A DNA stretch of 21,993 nucleotides from Candidatus Magasanikiibacteriota bacterium (lineage in GTDB: Bacteria; Patescibacteriota; Patescibacteriia; Magasanikbacterales; GWA2-37-8), in contig JAPLWP010000008.1 of assembly GCA_026396535.1 (NCBI GenBank), positions 1 through 21,993 of the forward strand, in the 5' to 3' direction. Below, one piece after another: positions 19,801 to 21,993 of this stretch. Made by a program: the position numbers and the translations under genes. A model generated the notes under the pieces. The model was given only the letters and a program-made list of their open reading frames with translations. It was not told where the DNA came from and did not search any database. Numbering within the stretch: the first letter of the stretch is position 1; each line of letters starts with the position of its first letter.

Positions 19801-21993
19801 CGGGTCTGATATATCTACTACAGTTAGAAGACCCCAACTATTACCACTTCCACCAACAGTATATAAATAATTACCAGATATAAATAAATTTGTGGAACCA
19901 AAGAAAGCGGAAAAATCATTTACCGAACCTACCACCGTCGGAGAAGATGGATTCGAGACATCTACTACTTTTAACACCGATCCATTTCCTTCCACATAAT
20001 AGGCATATCTTCCAGAAACTGTGATATTAGTAGTCAGGGTAGCCCCCAAGCTTAGCGAACCACCGACAACCGGACTCAACGGATTCGAAATATCTACTAC
20101 GACAAATTTCCCTGAAACCGCCCCATTATATAAATATAAATAATTACCAAAAACTTTTATTTTTGTTGGCGAATCTAATTTATGACTATTTTCTGTATAA
20201 TTAGTTACGACTGACATTGCCAATGGATTGGAAATGTCTACCACCATCAAGCCATTATACGTTGCGTTTACAATCGAAGCATTACCAATAAAAGCATAAT
20301 TTCCAGATACATCAAAAGAAGGGTAGAAGCTTGAGTCAGTTATACTACCCACTACTGCTGGACTATACGGATTCGAAATATCAATTGCAACTAATTCTAC
20401 TGAGCCCAAACTACCTGCCAAAACATAAGCATATTTTCCAGAAATTTTTACTCCTAAATTTAAATTCGTATTTAATAAACTAGAACTAAGGGTACTAATT
20501 AAAACAGGAGAAGACTTTTTAGAAACATCAAATACTAGAAATTTTCCTTCTCCGCTAACATAACCATACTTTCCAGAAATATAGATACCCCCCACAGATG
20601 ACACACTGGCCACACTTACACTACCTAATAAGGTTGGGTTTATCGGATTATCTACTAATAATTCCCCTCCGTTTATATGTAATTTTGCCGCAGGAGCATT
20701 TGTTCCTAAACCCAATCTTTTATTTACACTATCCCAATAAAATTCTGAAGTATTCTGAGTTAATTTTGTGCCATCAGAAAATAACACACCTCCATTTGAG
20801 AAAGTAGTTGTGCCAGTACCGCCCAGACTAACATCCAAGCTACTAGCAGACGACCAAACACCGCCAGAAATTATTGCTACCCCAGACCACGCACTACTAT
20901 CCTGACCCGTACCGCCATATACTGAGGAAATAGCATTACCATGCCAAGTGCCAGAAGTAATAGCACCATTTATAGAAATAGTTCCGTCAGCATTTACCGC
21001 CAAAATTGAACTAGTGGTATTAGTACCTGCAGAAAAAATTGTACTAGTACTAACCGCAGAAGACACACTGATTGCCAAAGCACCATTAGATAAAAGTCCA
21101 CCCTGCCCTAAATTTAAACCACCATGTACCGATAGACTATTACCAATATTTACATTTTCATAAACAGATAACTCATTTGTAGCAATATTACCAATATTTG
21201 CACTACTTATATCTGCTCCCAAAAGATTGATTATACTAAAGGTACCGGCATTACTATCCCCTGTAATATAAGCATACTTCCCATCTATCGCTACTCCATA
21301 GGGACTAGACATCAAAGAATTATACACTGACCCCACTATTACGGGATTTGTAGAGCTACTAACATCTACTACATTAATACCAATAGGGGAGTTTGTCTGA
21401 ACAAAAACGTACTTACCAGACATCGCAACACTAGTAACACTACCCACAGTTTTAGAACCTACCTCAATTGGGTTGGAAGGATCGGAAACATCTATTACTA
21501 CCAATTTAGAGGAATTCCTAGCGCCATAATACACATACTTCCCCGATAGCGCTAAACCAATACCATAATCCATGTTTGCAGTGTGTATCGATCCAACTAT
21601 AGAAGGATTATTTTTATCAGCAATGCTTATAATCACTAGCTTAGCGCTGCTCTGGTCAATCGCATAAACATAGCCTCCACGTACATACAAAGCATCTGGA
21701 AAAGTCAATGTACTAGTACTATAAACTGTCTGAATTAAATTTGGAGAAGTTGGGTTGGAAATATCTACGATACTTAAACCACTTAAAGATCCGTAGTATA
21801 AATATTTTCCTTCAACAAAAATACTATTACCAAAATTAAAATTACCACTACTAGTATTATATACTAATGTAGGATTCGAAGGATTGGAAATATCTATAAT
21901 TGTAAAACCAGCATAGGCATTGGAAATATATAAATATTTTCCAGATAAAAACATTCCATTCACTGAGCTAACACTAGCATCCACAAGATGACC
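16846..21993 (-). CDS. Giant surface protein with three LVIVD-repeat beta-propellers, 5' partial
   Basis: The frame is open to the window edge, so the 1715 residues seen are the C-terminal part; the GTG at 21984 is internal. Numbering from the edge: block 1 (1-255, six repeats seen), block 2 (about 450-778, seven repeats) and block 3 (about 889-1174, seven repeats), all of LVIVD type with the pattern SGKYAYVAD...L-x-I/V-x-DISNPSSPTLVGS and a period near 42. Seven repeats fit a seven-bladed beta-propeller. Each block ends in GADISSADIGN plus a tail-fibre-like linker (NDLTIWENADIGNNL, YGGTG and GGTGTTTFSNGG motifs). Residues 1306-1448 (DLAERVDISLDDSVEPGDVV, GRVPVKVSNENGPIKKGDLL) resemble the C-terminal modules of phage-tail-like surface proteins, possibly related to Peptidase_G2. 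A beta domain follows, with IDEQGRF and FDWIVVATRK, then a Pro/Ala-rich tail from 1631. It probably mediates adhesion outside the cell. The signal peptide is outside the window. Confidence 0.85.
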   Translation of the reverse strand, partial: GHLVDASVSSVNGMFLSGKYLYISNAYAGFTIIDISNPSNPTLVYNTSSGNFNFGNSIFVEGKYLYYGSLSGLSIVDISNPTSPNLIQTVYSTSTLTFPDALYVRGGYVYAIDQSSAKLVIISIADKNNPSIVGSIHTANMDYGIGLALSGKYVYYGARNSSKLVVIDVSDPSNPIEVGSKTVGSVTSVAMSGKYVFVQTNSPIGINVVDVSSSTNPVIVGSVYNSLMSSPYGVAIDGKYAYITGDSNAGTFSIINLLGADISSANIGNIATNELSVYENVNIGNSLSVHGGLNLGQGGLLSNGALAISVSSAVSTSTIFSAGTNTTSSILAVNADGTISINGAITSGTWHGNAISSVYGGTGQDSSAWSGVAIISGGVWSSASSLDVSLGGTGTTTFSNGGVLFSDGTKLTQNTSEFYWDSVNKRLGLGTNAPAAKLHINGGELLVDNPINPTLLGSVSVASVSSVGGIYISGKYGYVSGEGKFLVFDVSKKSSPVLISTLSSSLLNTNLNLGVKISGKYAYVLAGSLGSVELVAIDISNPYSPAVVGSITDSSFYPSFDVSGNYAFIGNASIVNATYNGLMVVDISNPLAMSVVTNYTENSHKLDSPTKIKVFGNYLYLYNGAVSGKFVVVDISNPLSPVVGGSLSLGATLTTNITVSGRYAYYVEGNGSVLKVVDVSNPSSPTVVGSVNDFSAFFGSTNLFISGNYLYTVGGSGNSWGLLTVVDISDPTNPTVKTSLNTGSIGQIKTLQVVGNNAYVAGKTTVAGEMGFSVININGADISSADIGNVATNDLTVWEDANVGNNLSIKNSLTVGAGGILSNGPFSLFTGNTSTANIFTIAATGTPNILSINGTGNIGIGAAASLQSKLYVYDGTLRVDSPVHPTSAGNYDTTGTVYAVDVSGRYAYVADGTSGLEIFDITTVSSPVLIGFYDTAGTVYDVKISGRYAYVADGTSGLEIFDITNPSSPTLVGSYDTAGASTGVYVSGKYAYVADETGSNGFLTIDVSDPSRPLLISTLTTTYAPVRVYVNGKNAYVATAGGGGLAIVNISDAKNPILTTTTNTGVNSSDVYVSGRFAYVASTGGKSVTAINISSPASPLNSFVMNTNGPAEGVYVSGKYAYITDTSTFYIFDISNSGSLIGSYPISGEGGPVKVIGKYAYVANGTAGFKIMDIKGADISSADIGNVSTNDLTIWENADIGNNLYVRNGLNVGTGGLLLNGDFAMSGMVTNTLSFSTTTIFKTSVTSSANNAFIFDAINTPSSSTKYLLSLRAGGTPVFSVSSNGNVNAVGTFKASSATVGTPGTPGDLAERVDISLDDSVEPGDVVVVDQNSIDTYRRSNGAYSETVAGVISTNPTIVVGDGKTENTALMAMVGRVPVKVSNENGPIKKGDLLVTASLPGYAMRYDNQKDEAVRTVSVVGLALEDMPDGTVGKIMGLVKTGWINNAASALTVVKNDLQKLANAQGISLQSNNNLNVQNVGGNLTYSGGDLNLQGNQLLNVASIYGKNNKWLIDEQGRFITRVSTSGGDRDMYAMQSPNSEFVFSSSSQMVSGEVKIVFDQYVQEVIDQQQPIKINITLTSGEGKGIYVSEKSAQGFTVKELDNGHSNATFDWIVVATRKPTDQTVSPEILNNIIDSQSGNSSPDLNSGSATTETVPAASSSSTGGITTSVLESAAPIVTPSEPVVESAPAQNPSLAPAPVLAPVSEAPAPLAAP
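18433..19659 (-). repeat. Dispersed identical 36-base segments encoding the GADISSADIGNV linker
   Basis: The same 36 bases occur at 18433-18468 and 19624-19659, with a diverged third copy near 21182-21220. Each marks the end of a propeller block. This indicates that whole propeller-plus-linker modules were duplicated. Confidence 0.85.
19101..19289 (-). repeat. Near-tandem DNA repeat within the giant gene (63 identical bases, 126-base spacing)
   Basis: Bases 19101-19163 recur exactly at 19227-19289. The offset of 126 bases is one 42-residue repeat unit, and both copies encode GRYAYVADGTSGLEIFDIT. Such identity at DNA level shows recent duplication or conversion of a propeller blade. Confidence 0.9.

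Noticed and set aside
16846..21993. Diversity-generating retroelement target in the giant surface protein
   Set aside because: No reverse transcriptase, no template repeat and no adenine-specific variation between repeat copies were seen. The repeats are ordinary propeller blades.

Overview
The window looks like part of a Candidatus Patescibacteria (CPR, Parcubacteria-like) genome. The evidence is AT-rich DNA, very short gene spacing, start codons mostly without Shine-Dalgarno sequences, a compact type IV pilus operon (pilB-pilC-pilM-pilN-pilO), a giant modular surface protein built from LVIVD-type repeats, and household genes such as rpsF-ssb-rpsR, ychF and efp. The lineage is inferred from style and gene content, not from a marker phylogeny.

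Layout. 1-2575 (+): zinc/manganese ABC transporter genes (binding protein, ATPase, permease) followed by a Fur/Zur-family regulator. The window opens inside the binding-protein gene, and the ATPase gene has lost its 5' end. 2578-2739: tRNA-Gly(UCC) with its own promoter and terminator. 2786-4213 (+): an endonuclease/exonuclease/phosphatase-family enzyme and a DUF1361 membrane protein. 4214-6103 (+): an accessory island of four small single-gene units, each behind its own promoter. Two of them are strikingly GC-rich: a secreted cysteine-rich protein and a disordered Ala/Gln/Thr-rich protein. They alternate with AT-rich genes for a four-fold beta-flower-like repeat protein and a very acidic 63-residue protein.

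6114-8987 (-): rpsF-ssb-rpsR, a terminator, then epmA-efp, which pairs elongation factor P with its probable lysylating enzyme. 9077-9147 holds back-to-back promoters for rpsF and the pilus operon. 9178-15465 (+): pilB (broken at both ends), pilC, pilM (broken in the middle), pilN, pilO, a small membrane protein in the PilP position and a Trm11/TrmG10-like methyltransferase. 15484-15599: a large branched hairpin between convergent genes. 15607-16680 (-): ychF. 16724-16800 (-): tRNA-Ala(GGC). 16846-21993 (-): the C-terminal 1715 residues of a giant protein with three blocks of about seven LVIVD repeats, probably three seven-bladed beta-propellers.

Most notable are the GC-rich gene cassettes with foreign codon use and real Shine-Dalgarno sites, the triple-propeller protein, the branched hairpin, and four places where conserved genes are joined out of frame with residues missing (znuC, pilB twice, pilM). 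The last could be real micro-deletions or sequence/assembly defects. No CRISPR array, transposase, integrase or phage structural gene was seen.
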